Counted from the stretch's first letter, positions 1 through 8,729 are shown. The stretch: DNA of 34,839 bases from CAZMGG01 sp964565715 (GCA_964565715.1 CAZMGG010000051.1:1-34839); one strand, 5' to 3'. The notes: a model not told the origin generated them from the letters alone. A program made the numbers and translations.

Positions 1-3000
1 GCGCTCGACGCGCGCCTCCTGCGCCACCTGCGCGAGGAACGTCGTGCGCGCGCGGGTGAACAGGTCGGTCAGGATCCCGTAGTTGCGCTGGGACGCCTTC
101 AGCTTCGAGACCTTGCTGCCGGGGTCGTTGACGTCGCCGAAGACGAACGCTTCGGCCGGGCAGGCCTGCTGGCAGGCCGTCTGGATCTCGCCGTCCCTGA
201 TGTCGCGGCCCTCGTTGCGGGCGTCGACGCGGACGCGGTTGATGCGCTGCACGCAGTAGGTGCACTTCTCCATCACGCCGCGGCTGCGCACGGTCACGTC
301 GGGGTTGAACGCCATCTGCCGGACCGGCGCCGGCGAGCCGACGAAGTTCAGGTAGTTGAAGCGGCGGACCTTGTAGGGGCAGTTGTTGGCGCAGTACCGC
401 GTGCCGATGCAGCGGTTGTAGACCATGTCGTTGAGCCCGTCGGGGCTGTGGGTGGTCGCCGCCACCGGGCACACCGCCTCGCAGGGCGCGTTCTCGCACT
501 GCATGCAGGGCACCGGCATGTGGCTGACCTGCGGGTCCTCGGCGGCCTGCATGCCCTGGGCGTCGCTGGACGCGAAGTAGCGGTCGGCGCGGATCCAGAA
601 CATGTCGCGGCCGCGGGCGACCTGCTGCTTGCCCACCATGGGCACGTTGTTCTCGGCGCTGCAGGCCACCATGCAGGCCGAGCAGCCGGTGCAGGCGTTC
701 AGGTCGATGACCATGCCCCATTGGTAGGGCGATGCCTTCACGTCGGGATCGTCGCTGTCGGGGCCGTAGCCGCGCTCCTTCCAGAGCGAACGGGCGACGT
801 CCTTCTCGGTCTGGCCGTGCAGCCGGGCCGCCTTGTCGAGCGCCGACATCTTCGGCGCCCACTCCGGGTCCTGCTGGTGACCCTGGACGGTGTTCTCGCG
901 GACGATGGCGCGGCCGGCCATGGTGCCGTGGTCCTGGGCCGAGGTCAGCGGATATGCGCCGCCGGCCTTGCTGACCCGCGCCGCCGGCACCAGGTGCTGG
1001 CGTTCGAGGGTGCGCAGGGGGTAGGCGTCGAAGCCGGTGCCGCGGGCGACCTTGCACTCGGCGCCGAGCCGCCGGCCGTAGCCCAGCGTCAGCGTGATGC
1101 TCCAGTCGGCATGGCCGGGCAGGATCCAGGCGGCGGCCTGCACCGAGGCGCCGCCGTCGGCGGCGATGGTCAGCAGGTCGCCGTTCTTCACGCCGAGGTC
1201 GCCGGCGGTCCGGGGGCTCAGCAGGGCGGCGTTGTCCCAGGTCAGCTTGGTCAGCGGATCGGGCAGCTCCTGCATCCAGGAGTTGTTGGCGTAGCGGCCA
1301 TCCAGCAGCTTGGCGTCGGCGCGCAGCACCACCTCGAGGGCGTTCGGCGAGCCGGCCGCGGGCCGGGTCCAGGTCCGGGCGGCGGTGGCGATGCCGGCGA
1401 AGTTGGGCACAGGCGCGGCGCTGGGTGCGAACGCCGAGCCGGCCACCAGGCCGTCGTGCAGGGCCTTGGTCCACCAGCCCTCGAAATCGGCAGCGCCGGC
1501 GTTGGCCTGCCAGTGGCTGCGGACCAGTTCGTGGCCCGCAGCGCCGGTGCGCTCGGTCCACAGCGGATGCTGCTCGAGCACCGGGTGCTCGCAGACCACT
1601 CCGAGGAACTCCAGGGGCGAGATGCCGCCGAACAGCGGCGCGATCAGGGGCTGGCGCAGGGACAGCGTGCCGTCGGCGGCGCGGCAGTCGCCCCACGACT
1701 CGAACTCGTGGGCCAGGGGGAAGTGCCACTGCGCCGCTTTGCCGGTCTCGTCGTCGTAGAGGCCGACGTGGATCGTCGTGGCGACCTTCTTGTCCGCCAG
1801 CAGCCGGCCGAACGAGAGATCCGCCGGCGCGTCGTAGACCGGGTTGGTGCCGAGGCAGATGAGGATCTGCACGGCGCCGGCGTCGATGTCGCGGGCCAGA
1901 TCGCGGATCGAGTCGGCGTTGCCGGTGGCCAGCGCCGCCGGCAGTTCGGTGTGGGTCACCGTCTTGCCGTGGTTGCCGAGCGCCGCGTTCATCGCATGCG
2001 CGAGCGCGTGCACCAGGGCCGGCATGCGCGGCCCGACCACCACCGCGCTGCGGCCGGCGGCGGCGCGCAGGTCCTTGGCGACGATGTCGATCCAGTTCTT
2101 GCCGTTGCGGCTGAAGCCGTGCTCGGCGTGGGTCTGCAGCACCGGGCCGAGATCGTTGCCGGTGCCCACCCCCAGCGCCTGGGCCAGGGCCAGGGCCACC
2201 GCCGGGATGTCCTGGGCGCGGGTCCGGAAGCGGTGGTCGGCGACGCTGCCGGTCATCGAGTAGCCGGCCTCCACGGCGTAGAGCCGCGGCAGGGCCTGGC
2301 CGGGGGCCGGCGCCTTGCGGCGGCTGGCCCAGGCGCGGGCGTTGGCGACGTTCTGGCCGTCCAGGCCGAGGAAGTCGCTGTCCAGCGACACCACCACGTC
2401 GGCGCTGGCGTGGTCGACGTGGGTCTCCATCGCCTTGCCGAACGCCATCACGCTGCCGGCGACCTGCTGGTCGCGGTGCAGCGGCTCCCAGGTGTGGAAG
2501 CGGGCGTCCGGGAAGGTCTCGCGGACCTTGTCCATCAGGCCGAGCGCGGTGGGCGAACTGGTCGGTGCCATCAGGATGCGCAGGCCCTGGCCCTTCTTGA
2601 CGATCAGGTCCTTCTTGGCGTTCTCCCACCAGGCGAAGAACTGCTCGTAGACCGAGGTCACCGCGCCGCCGTGCTGGCCGTGCGTCTCCCCGTGCCCACC
2701 GTCGCCGGCGGGTGCCGCGTTCGGGCCACGGGCGTGGGTGCTGCGACCCGGGTCGTAGAGGTTGAGCAGCTCCCCCTGCAGGGTCGCGTCGCTGCCGCCG
2801 CGGGTGCCCGGATGCCCCGGGTTGCCCTCGATCTTGGTCGGCCGCCCGTCGCTGCTCTTGACCAGGACGCCGAGCCCGTAGCCCGAGCGCGTCAGCGAGG
2901 TCGCGTAGTGGGTCGGCAGGCCGGGGCGGAAGCCCTCGGGCCGCCGGCTGAACGGCAGGATGCGGGTGACCGGCTTGCGGCAGCTGGTCAGGCCGGCGAG

Positions 3001-3207
3001 CGCCACGGAGGCGGCCACCACGCCCAGGAAGCCGCGACGGGTCACCTCGTCGGCATCGGGGGTCTCGGTGATGCCTTCCGGGAACTCCCGGTGCAGCATC
3101 GCCTGGAATTCGGGGGTGTTCTCGAGCTGGTCGAGGCTGCGGAACCAGGTCACAGAGCCGTCGGTCGCCGAGGGCGCGCTGGCGCCTTGGAGGGTGTTCT
3201 CGCTCAT
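1..3207 (-). CDS. actB: Alternative complex III iron-sulfur/molybdopterin-like subunit ActB (3' end outside window)
   Basis: This is the periplasmic Fe-S subunit of alternative complex III, a quinol oxidising respiratory complex that replaces cytochrome bc1. The 1069 codons visible include the start but no stop; the gene leaves the window at base 1. The N-terminus has a twin-arginine signal (TRRGFLG, Arg57-Arg58) followed by a lipobox-like LTSC with Cys76. Residues about 80-800 resemble a molybdopterin oxidoreductase domain, which in this family does not carry the cofactor. From about residue 830 come ferredoxin-type cysteine clusters: CTGCSACMVAC, CMQCENAPCEAVCP, CIGTRYCANNCP, CTYC and CQQACP, enough for four clusters as in known ActB. 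The start codon overlaps the actA stop by four bases (ATGA), so the two genes are translationally coupled. Family assignment is firm because of the pentaheme gene upstream; the remaining subunits ActC-F should lie to the left. Confidence 0.93.
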   Translation of the reverse strand, partial: MSENTLQGASAPSATDGSVTWFRSLDQLENTPEFQAMLHREFPEGITETPDADEVTRRGFLGVVAASVALAGLTSCRKPVTRILPFSRRPEGFRPGLPTHYATSLTRSGYGLGVLVKSSDGRPTKIEGNPGHPGTRGGSDATLQGELLNLYDPGRSTHARGPNAAPAGDGGHGETHGQHGGAVTSVYEQFFAWWENAKKDLIVKKGQGLRILMAPTSSPTALGLMDKVRETFPDARFHTWEPLHRDQQVAGSVMAFGKAMETHVDHASADVVVSLDSDFLGLDGQNVANARAWASRRKAPAPGQALPRLYAVEAGYSMTGSVADHRFRTRAQDIPAVALALAQALGVGTGNDLGPVLQTHAEHGFSRNGKNWIDIVAKDLRAAAGRSAVVVGPRMPALVHALAHAMNAALGNHGKTVTHTELPAALATGNADSIRDLARDIDAGAVQILICLGTNPVYDAPADLSFGRLLADKKVATTIHVGLYDDETGKAAQWHFPLAHEFESWGDCRAADGTLSLRQPLIAPLFGGISPLEFLGVVCEHPVLEQHPLWTERTGAAGHELVRSHWQANAGAADFEGWWTKALHDGLVAGSAFAPSAAPVPNFAGIATAARTWTRPAAGSPNALEVVLRADAKLLDGRYANNSWMQELPDPLTKLTWDNAALLSPRTAGDLGVKNGDLLTIAADGGASVQAAAWILPGHADWSITLTLGYGRRLGAECKVARGTGFDAYPLRTLERQHLVPAARVSKAGGAYPLTSAQDHGTMAGRAIVRENTVQGHQQDPEWAPKMSALDKAARLHGQTEKDVARSLWKERGYGPDSDDPDVKASPYQWGMVIDLNACTGCSACMVACSAENNVPMVGKQQVARGRDMFWIRADRYFASSDAQGMQAAEDPQVSHMPVPCMQCENAPCEAVCPVAATTHSPDGLNDMVYNRCIGTRYCANNCPYKVRRFNYLNFVGSPAPVRQMAFNPDVTVRSRGVMEKCTYCVQRINRVRVDARNEGRDIRDGEIQTACQQACPAEAFVFGDVNDPGSKVSKLKASQRNYGILTDLFTRARTTFLAQVAQEARVER

Positions 3208-3842
3208 CGGTGGCAGGCCGAGCAGTGGGTCGGGGGATGGAGGTTGCGCTCGACGAGGAACCGCTTGCCCTGCTCGGGATCGGGCTCGAAGGCCATGTCC
3301 GTGATTTTGTCCAGTGGCCGCAGGTGCTTCTCCGGGGCCCGGTGGCACTCGAGGCACCACCGCATGCTGAGGGGCTCGGCCTGCCGGACGATCGTCATCT
3401 GGTCGACGCGGCCATGGCAGCTGGCGCAGCCGACGCCGGCCTTCACGTGGACCGAATGGTTGAAGAACGCGTAGTCCGGCAGCATGTGCACCTTCACCCA
3501 GGGGATCGGGTCACCCGTGGTGGCGGCGTCGCGCACCACCTGCAGGAGCGGGCTGTCGATCTTGACCTGCCGGTGGCAGTTCATGCAGGTCTCGGTGTCC
3601 GGCACCGTCGCGTGCGGGCCGTCCTCCACCATCCGGTGGCAGTAGCGGCAGTCGAGCCCGAGCAGGCCGGCGTGCAGCTTGTGGCTGTAGAGCACCGGCT
3701 GGATGGGCTGGTAGCCGACTTCGAGGTGGCGTGGCGAGAACCAGAACCACACGACGAAGACCACGCAGAGGCCGGCCAGGGCCGCACCGAGCGCGATCGG
3801 TGCCGGCAGCTTGTTGGTCCACTTGGGGAAGATGACGGTCAA
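3204..3842 (-). CDS. actA: Alternative complex III pentaheme cytochrome c subunit ActA
   Basis: ActA is the multiheme c-type cytochrome that takes electrons from ActB and passes them to the downstream acceptor. The 212-residue protein has one membrane helix at about residues 14-36 and then five CxxCH heme sites starting at Cys65, Cys86, Cys139, Cys163 and Cys207, as expected for ActA. I chose a TTG start at 3842 because GAGGAG lies seven bases upstream and the protein then begins MTVIFPKW directly before the membrane anchor. The open frame continues upstream to an ATG at 3914, but that adds a 24-residue Arg/Pro-rich stretch with no known counterpart and has no good ribosome site. It is the first gene of the operon and overlaps actB by four bases. 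The long upstream leader and promoter are described separately. Confidence 0.93.
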   Translation of the reverse strand: MTVIFPKWTNKLPAPIALGAALAGLCVVFVVWFWFSPRHLEVGYQPIQPVLYSHKLHAGLLGLDCRYCHRMVEDGPHATVPDTETCMNCHRQVKIDSPLLQVVRDAATTGDPIPWVKVHMLPDYAFFNHSVHVKAGVGCASCHGRVDQMTIVRQAEPLSMRWCLECHRAPEKHLRPLDKITDMAFEPDPEQGKRFLVERNLHPPTHCSACHR

Positions 3843-3855
3843 GGTTCCTCTCCTC
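3840..3855 (-). promoter_or_regulatory. Ribosome binding site deciding a TTG start for actA
   Basis: GAGGAG at 3855-3850 is followed by seven bases and TTG at 3842-3840. It is the only good Shine-Dalgarno near the conserved part of ActA and it excludes the upstream ATG at 3914. A weak TTG start could limit ActA synthesis relative to the coupled downstream gene. Confidence 0.7.
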
Positions 3856-3907
3856 GGGGGAGACAGGACGGAAGCGCGCAACGCGGGGTGGGACGGAGGC
3901 CTTAGGT

Positions 3908-3991
3908 GCTGCAATCAAACGGCTTGCAGCTACGCATGAGGCGGCCTCGCAGCCGCCTCGTCGACCAGTTGCCGCGACCTGGGTCGCGGCA
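3908..3991 (-). promoter_or_regulatory. Three tandem hairpins in the actA leader
   Basis: Three perfect inverted repeats follow one another with centres about 30 bases apart: TGCCGCGACC/GGTCGCGGCA (arms 3970-3979 and 3982-3991, 2-base loop), GAGGCGGC/GCCGCCTC (arms 3938-3945 and 3952-3959, 6-base loop) and GCTGCAA/TTGCAGC (arms 3908-3914 and 3924-3930, 9-base loop). None has a T-run on either strand, so they are not classical intrinsic terminators. They lie downstream of the candidate actA promoter and would form part of a leader RNA of about 155 bases. One or more might still end transcription from the SGNH genes upstream. A structural or regulatory role is inferred. Confidence 0.6.
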
Positions 3992-4003
3992 GTTTGGCCC
4001 AAC

Positions 4004-4032
4004 GTCTTAGAAGAACCGCGGGGCCCGGTCAA
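4004..4032 (-). promoter_or_regulatory. Candidate sigma-70 promoter for the actAB operon
   Basis: Reading the minus strand, TTGACC (4032-4027) and TAAGAC (4009-4004) are separated by exactly 17 bases. The -35 matches the consensus at five of six positions; the -10 is weaker at three of six. It sits after the stop of the upstream SGNH gene, giving transcription start near 3997 and a leader of about 155 bases. Confidence 0.5.
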
Positions 4033-4074
4033 TTTCAGAATCGGCCTTGTGCTCGCGGCGCGGCCGTCCGCGAG

Positions 4075-5208
4075 TCACCAGCCGGCGACGCCGCGCACGA
4101 AGGGCGCGATCGCGGTCGTGGCGAGGCGTTGCGCGGTCGGGTTGGCGTGCAGGTCCGCCGGCGTGACCCACAGGTCCTCGGGGCGCTGGCCGCGCAGGGT
4201 GGGCAGCAGGTCGAGGCATGGGATGCCTTCCAGGGCACAGAAGGCGGTGACCCGTTCGTGCATGGATGCGAAGGGGTAGAACTGGCCGTGACCCAGGCCC
4301 TGCAGGAAGGGCCACACGATCACCGCGAAGGGCAGTCGGCGCTCGCGACACCAGTCCCGCATGCGGGTGAGCGCCCGCTGCGGCCCGCCCTGCGCCCACA
4401 TCGCCTCCCACGGCACGTCGGGCCCGAACAGCGGACTCGTCGCCGGCTCGGCGAGCAGCAGCCCCACCCAGTCGATGCCCGGATCCAGGTCCAGGGGGCC
4501 TGGCCCGAACAGCGCCTGCATGCGGTCCAGCAGGGCCGAGCCGGTCCGCGGCGACGGGGGCCCGAGCTGGCACAGTCCCCCACTCGTCCCCAATAGATCG
4601 TTGAGGCACAGCGTCACCACCACCACATCTGGTTGAAAGCGGTGGAAGCGGTCTTCCAACGCCCAGGCGTACTCGTCGGCGACGATGGCGCCGGCGCCGC
4701 CGCAGTTCACGGTCCGCACGTCGGCGCTGCCCTGCCGCAGGTCGGTCTCCAGCAGCCGCACCCAGGTGTCCTCGGCGCGCACCCCCCAGCCCATGGTGAA
4801 CGAATCCCCGATGCAGACCACCCGGCGCTGGCCTTTGGGCTTGTCGAAGCCGATCTCCTCGCGCTCACGGATGCCATGCGAGCTGAACGCGATCTCGACG
4901 CAGCCGCGCGCGTCGAGCCAGGGCCGGGCCAGCACCTCGTGATCGCGGTAGCACAGGTAGAACCGGCTGCCCGGCGCGAAGGTGGCCCGCGGGCGCGGCC
5001 CGCCCACCACGGGCGCGATGATGCCGAGCTGCAGGGCCTCGCTCCGGTCCCGCTCGCGGCCTTCGCTGTCGCGGAAGTAGTGCTCGCCCAGCGTCCGCGG
5101 CGCGGGCAGCAACCGCGCCGCGCCTTCGGCCAGGCCCAGCGCCGCCACGGTGGCCAGCAGCACGGCCAGCACGCGGAACAGGCGGCGGCGCGGGCGGGAC
5201 GAGGCCAT
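4075..5208 (-). CDS. SGNH/GDSL-family hydrolase, membrane-anchored (copy 2)
   Basis: This 377-residue protein has an N-terminal signal anchor (about residues 8-25, a Leu/Val/Ala-rich helix after RPRRR) and an extracytoplasmic SGNH esterase domain. Visible blocks are IGDSFTMGWG (nucleophile Ser), NCGGAG, TLCLNDLL and, near the C-terminus, ADLHAN supplying the Asp-His pair. Such enzymes remove or transfer O-acyl groups on surface glycans. It is a clear paralogue of the gene just upstream, which ends 11 bases before this start, so both are probably cotranscribed. I chose the ATG at 5208 because it precedes the basic N-region of the anchor; the open frame runs much further upstream only as an overlap of the other gene. 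The substrate is unknown; the neighbouring carbamoyltransferase locus suggests envelope glycan modification. Confidence 0.82.
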   Translation of the reverse strand: MASSRPRRRLFRVLAVLLATVAALGLAEGAARLLPAPRTLGEHYFRDSEGRERDRSEALQLGIIAPVVGGPRPRATFAPGSRFYLCYRDHEVLARPWLDARGCVEIAFSSHGIREREEIGFDKPKGQRRVVCIGDSFTMGWGVRAEDTWVRLLETDLRQGSADVRTVNCGGAGAIVADEYAWALEDRFHRFQPDVVVVTLCLNDLLGTSGGLCQLGPPSPRTGSALLDRMQALFGPGPLDLDPGIDWVGLLLAEPATSPLFGPDVPWEAMWAQGGPQRALTRMRDWCRERRLPFAVIVWPFLQGLGHGQFYPFASMHERVTAFCALEGIPCLDLLPTLRGQRPEDLWVTPADLHANPTAQRLATTAIAPFVRGVAGW

Positions 5209-5219
5209 GGCGTGGCGTT

Positions 5220-6404
5220 CTAGCGCAGTCCGGCGACGTCCGCCAGGAAGGCCGCCAGCGTCGCCGTGACCAGCTGCTGGGCCCGTTCGTTGGGGTGCAT
5301 GTCGCAGGGGCTCACCCACAGCTCCCGGGTGGGCTGGCCGCGCAGGGCCGGCAGCAGGTCGCACAACGGGATGCCGTGTTCGCGGCAGAAGTCCCCCACC
5401 AGCCGGTGCATCCTGGCGAACGGATAGTGCTCGTCGTCGCCCAGCCCCTGCAGCAGCGGCCACACCACGACGCCGAGCCGGGCGCCGTGCTCGCGGCACC
5501 AGGTCTGGATGCCCAGCAAGGCCTGCTGCGGCGCGCCGCCCTTCCAGTACATCGCCGGACTCTCGCCCTTCTCGGCGTACCACGGGTGGTCGGCCGGCAG
5601 GTCGATCAGCTCCTGCACGATGTCGCGGTCGGGCGGCAGATCGAGCGCGCGGGCGCTGCCCACGGCGCGGGCCAGGTCGGCGAGGATCGCCGAATGCCGC
5701 CAGAACGGCCGTTCGCCGCCGTCCTCGGGCCGCAGGGCGCCTTCCCGGTAGTGGCCGAGCTTGCCGTTGGTGATCAGCAGGTCGTTCAGGCACAGCGTGA
5801 CGATCACCGTGTCGGGGCCCAGCGCGCCGAACCGGTGCTGCAGACCGTACCAATACTCGTCGGCGTAGGACGTGCCGGCGCCGCCGCAGTTGACCACCTG
5901 CACCTGCGGCCAATGGCGCCGCAGTTCCTGCTCGGTCAGCACCGGCCAGTTGGCCTCCTGCCGCACCCCCCAGCCCAGCGTGAAGGAATCGCCGAGGCAG
6001 AGGACGCGATGGGTTCCCGGCGGCTTCGCCACGGTCAGGTCGGGCCGGTCGCGCAGCCCGAGCGCGTTGATCCGGTATTCGACGCAGCCTTGCTCGTCGA
6101 ACCAGGGCTGCTGCGGGCCGGTGTAGCAGATGTGGAAGACCGAACCGGGCACCCAGCCGGTGACGCCGGGGCGCGGCATCGGCGCGGTCACCGGCGCGAC
6201 GAACTGGCCGAAGAAACGGACCTGCTCCTCGACGGGCGGCGGCGGCTTGCGGGCGGGCCACCAGGAACGGCGTCCCGCATCCTGGAAGAACATCTCGGCG
6301 GCAAGGGAATCAGGCCGCAGCAGCCGATAGATTCCCTCGCCCGCGATTCCTGCCAGCAGCAAGCTCAGCACCGAGAGCAGCAGACGGGTCCTGACCTTGG
6401 CCAT
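5220..6404 (-). CDS. SGNH/GDSL-family hydrolase, membrane-anchored (copy 1)
   Basis: This is a 394-residue protein with an N-terminal signal anchor (residues 7-22) and an SGNH hydrolase domain. The nucleophile Ser140 lies in LGDSFTLGWG, the Gly block is NCGGAG (172-177), the Asn block is LCLND (Asn207) and the Asp-His pair is D368-M-H370-P-N. It shares long stretches with its downstream neighbour, including the N-terminal phrase around 'CVE(Y/I)' and the 'VVWPxLQGLG' segment, so the pair is a tandem duplication that has since diverged. It starts 49 bases from the divergent carbamoyltransferase start, so both directions share one control region. I took the ATG at 6404 because it precedes the Lys/Arg-rich signal anchor. 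Role in removing or moving acyl groups on envelope glycans is inferred. Confidence 0.82.
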   Translation of the reverse strand: MAKVRTRLLLSVLSLLLAGIAGEGIYRLLRPDSLAAEMFFQDAGRRSWWPARKPPPPVEEQVRFFGQFVAPVTAPMPRPGVTGWVPGSVFHICYTGPQQPWFDEQGCVEYRINALGLRDRPDLTVAKPPGTHRVLCLGDSFTLGWGVRQEANWPVLTEQELRRHWPQVQVVNCGGAGTSYADEYWYGLQHRFGALGPDTVIVTLCLNDLLITNGKLGHYREGALRPEDGGERPFWRHSAILADLARAVGSARALDLPPDRDIVQELIDLPADHPWYAEKGESPAMYWKGGAPQQALLGIQTWCREHGARLGVVVWPLLQGLGDDEHYPFARMHRLVGDFCREHGIPLCDLLPALRGQPTRELWVSPCDMHPNERAQQLVTATLAAFLADVAGLR

Positions 6405-6453
6405 GGCGTGCGCGCGCGGCAGCATACCAGCCCGCCGGTCTCTCCCCTCTCCC

Positions 6454-8289
6454 ATGCCCACCCACGTCCTCGGCATCTCTGCGTTCTACCACGACTCGGC
6501 CGCGTGCCTCCTGCGCGACGGCGTGGTCGTGGCGGCGGCGCAGGAGGAGCGCTTCACCCGCCGGAAGCACGACGCCGACTTCCCGACCCGCGCGCTCGAG
6601 TTCTGCCTGCAGCAGGCCGGCATCACCGCCCAGGACCTCGACTGGGTCGCGTTCTACGACAAGCCGATGCGCAAGATGCACCGGCTGCTCGAGACCTACC
6701 TGGCGTTCGCGCCGCGGGGCCTGATGTCGTTCCGCCACGCCCTGCCGGTCTGGGCCAGCGGCAGCAAGATCCACATGGGCCGGACCCTGAAGAAGCACCT
6801 CGGCTGCCGGCCGAAGAACCGCTTCGTCTATCCCGAGCACCACGAGAGCCACGCGGCCAGCGCGTTCTATCCGTCGCCGTTCGAGGACGCGGCGGTGGTC
6901 ACCATGGACGGGGTGGGCGAGTGGACCACCACCAGCGTCGGCGTCGGCGAGGGCAATCGCCTGCGGTTGCTGCGGGAGATCCGCTTCCCCCATTCGCTCG
7001 GGCTGCTCTACTCGGCGTTCACCTACTACTGCGGGTTCAAGGTCAACTCCGGCGAGTACAAGCTGATGGGGCTGGCGCCCTACGGCGAGCCGCGCTTCGC
7101 CGACCTGATCCGGCAGCACCTCATCGACCTGAAGGAGGACGGCAGCTACCGGCTCGACCTGTCCTACTTCGACTACTGCGCCGGCACGCGCATGACGTCG
7201 CCGAAGTTCCACCGGCTGTTCGGCGAGGAGCCGCGCCGGCCGGAGTCGGAGCTGACCCAGAAGCACATGGATCTCGCGGCGTCGATCCAGAAGGTCACCG
7301 AGGAGGTGATGCTGCGGACCGCACGCTTCGCCCACCGGCTGACCGGCAAGAAGAACCTCTGCCTCGCCGGCGGCGTGGCGCTCAACTGCGTCGGCAACGG
7401 CGTGATCCTGCGCGAGGGGCCGTTCGACCGGATCTGGATCCAGCCGGCGGCGGGCGACGCCGGCGGCGCGCTCGGCGCGGCCCAGTTCGTCTGGCACAAC
7501 CTGCTGAAGAAGCCCCGCACCGTGCAGCCCGAGGACTCCCAGCGCGGCAGCCTGCTGGGGCCGCGCTACGAGCCGGCGGTGATCCGCGCCTTCCTCGACC
7601 AGCAGAAGGTGCAGTACGAGGAGCACCAGGACGAGCGGGCCCTGTGCGACCGGGTGGCGGAGCTGATCGAGCAGGAGAACGTGATCGGCTGGTTCCAGGG
7701 GCCGATGGAGTTCGGCCCCCGGGCGCTGGGTTCGCGCAGCATCATCGGCGACGCGCGCTCGCCGAAGATGCAGAGCGTGATGAACCTGAAGATCAAGTTC
7801 CGCGAGTCGTTCCGGCCGTTCGCGCCGATCGTGCTGCGCGAGCACGCCAGCGAGTATTTCGACATCGGGCCCGAGCACGACAGTCCCTACATGCTGATCG
7901 TGGCGCCGGTGCGCGGCGACAAGCGCAAGCCGGTGGACGGCAGCCGGCAGGGCCTCGACAAGCTGAAGCAGCTCCGATCGGTGGTGCCGGCCATCACCCA
8001 CGTCGACTTCTCGGCGCGGCTGCAGACCGTCGACGAGGGCCGCAACCCGCGGCTCGCCGGCATGATGCGGGCCTTCCGCGACCGCACCGGCTGCCCGGTG
8101 CTGATCAACACCAGCTTCAACGTGCGCGGCGAGCCGATCGTCTGCACCCCGCAGGACGCGCTGCGCTGCTTCCTCGGCACCGAGATGGACGTGCTGGTGC
8201 TGGAGAACTTCGTCATCCGGCGCGCCGCGCAGCAGGACCTGCCGGCGGTGGATCGCAGCAAGTACCTGTCGGCCTTCGCGCTCGACTGA
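6454..8289 (+). CDS. Carbamoyltransferase, NodU/TobZ/CmcH family
   Basis: The 611-residue enzyme should transfer a carbamoyl group from carbamoyl phosphate through a carbamoyl-adenylate to a hydroxyl group, typically on a sugar or natural product. The N-terminus GISAFYHDSAACLL is the family hallmark. The metal-binding histidines are in HHESHAASAF (129-138), followed by TMDGVGEW, GGVALNCVGNG near 306, GPMEFGPRALGSR (415-427) and FNVRGEPIVC in the C-terminal YrdC-like transfer domain. Length matches stand-alone family members of about 570-620 residues. The ATG at 6454 gives the canonical N-terminus. The next gene starts 20 bases downstream. The protein has no export signal, so the acceptor is carbamoylated in the cytoplasm. 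With SxtJ and DUF5989 neighbours and divergent SGNH hydrolases, a lipid-linked or surface glycan is a likelier acceptor than an antibiotic, but this is inference. Confidence 0.93.
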   Translation: MPTHVLGISAFYHDSAACLLRDGVVVAAAQEERFTRRKHDADFPTRALEFCLQQAGITAQDLDWVAFYDKPMRKMHRLLETYLAFAPRGLMSFRHALPVWASGSKIHMGRTLKKHLGCRPKNRFVYPEHHESHAASAFYPSPFEDAAVVTMDGVGEWTTTSVGVGEGNRLRLLREIRFPHSLGLLYSAFTYYCGFKVNSGEYKLMGLAPYGEPRFADLIRQHLIDLKEDGSYRLDLSYFDYCAGTRMTSPKFHRLFGEEPRRPESELTQKHMDLAASIQKVTEEVMLRTARFAHRLTGKKNLCLAGGVALNCVGNGVILREGPFDRIWIQPAAGDAGGALGAAQFVWHNLLKKPRTVQPEDSQRGSLLGPRYEPAVIRAFLDQQKVQYEEHQDERALCDRVAELIEQENVIGWFQGPMEFGPRALGSRSIIGDARSPKMQSVMNLKIKFRESFRPFAPIVLREHASEYFDIGPEHDSPYMLIVAPVRGDKRKPVDGSRQGLDKLKQLRSVVPAITHVDFSARLQTVDEGRNPRLAGMMRAFRDRTGCPVLINTSFNVRGEPIVCTPQDALRCFLGTEMDVLVLENFVIRRAAQQDLPAVDRSKYLSAFALD

Positions 8290-8309
8290 GCCTCGGAGAC
8301 CCACACGCC

Positions 8310-8729
8310 ATGATGAAGCTCAACATCAACCCCGATGCGGCCCTGCTGCGGCAGTTCTCGTGGGTGTCGCTGTTCGCCTTCGGCCTGATCGGGCTGCTGC
8401 TCCGGTGGCAGTTCGGGCTGCCGTGGAACTGGGTGTACGGTCTGGCGGCATTCGGCGCCGCGGTCTTCCTCCTCGGGGTGCCGCTGCGCAACCAGCTGGT
8501 GCCGCGGGTGGTGTTCGTGGTCCTGTCGGTGGCCTCCTGGCCGATCGGCCAGGTGGTCTCCTGGGTCCTGCTGGTGCTGATCTACTACGGGCTGTTCACC
8601 TTCGTCGCCCTGGTCTTCCGGCTGATCGGCCGGGACGCCATGCGGCGGCGCCTGGACCCCGCCGTCGACTCCTACTGGGACGACCGCGGACCCGAACGCG
8701 AGCCGGCCAGCTACTTCAAGCTATACTGA
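8310..8729 (+). CDS. SxtJ-like integral membrane protein
   Basis: A 139-residue membrane protein with hydrophobic segments at about 16-32, 39-57 and 66-105, the last long enough for two helices, and a short hydrophilic C-terminal tail with Arg-rich RRRLDP, SYW and a terminal YFKLY. The layout and tail match SxtJ-type proteins, named from the cyanobacterial saxitoxin cluster but common beside carbamoyltransferases in many phyla; their biochemical function is not known. It begins with ATGATG at 8310, 20 bases after the carbamoyltransferase stop, and is followed 40 bases later by the DUF5989-type gene. Gene context suggests that the three products act together, perhaps with the membrane proteins presenting or accepting the carbamoylated substrate. 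Confidence 0.75.
   Translation: MMKLNINPDAALLRQFSWVSLFAFGLIGLLLRWQFGLPWNWVYGLAAFGAAVFLLGVPLRNQLVPRVVFVVLSVASWPIGQVVSWVLLVLIYYGLFTFVALVFRLIGRDAMRRRLDPAVDSYWDDRGPEREPASYFKLY

Noticed and set aside
3441..3460. TTCACGTGGA in actA as a second parS
   Set aside because: Only the central ten bases resemble parS; the outer arms (GCC, CCG) do not match the TGT...ACA ends, so it is a chance match to a CACGTG core.
448..3474. Open frame of 1008 codons on the plus strand
   Set aside because: Its product is low-complexity Arg/Gly/Ala/Val-rich and antisense to actB, which has clear domains; high GC creates such shadows.
5295..8729. Open frame of 1144 codons on the plus strand spanning several genes
   Set aside because: Only its last 139 codons (SxtJ-like) are real; the rest is antisense to an SGNH gene and out of frame with the carbamoyltransferase.
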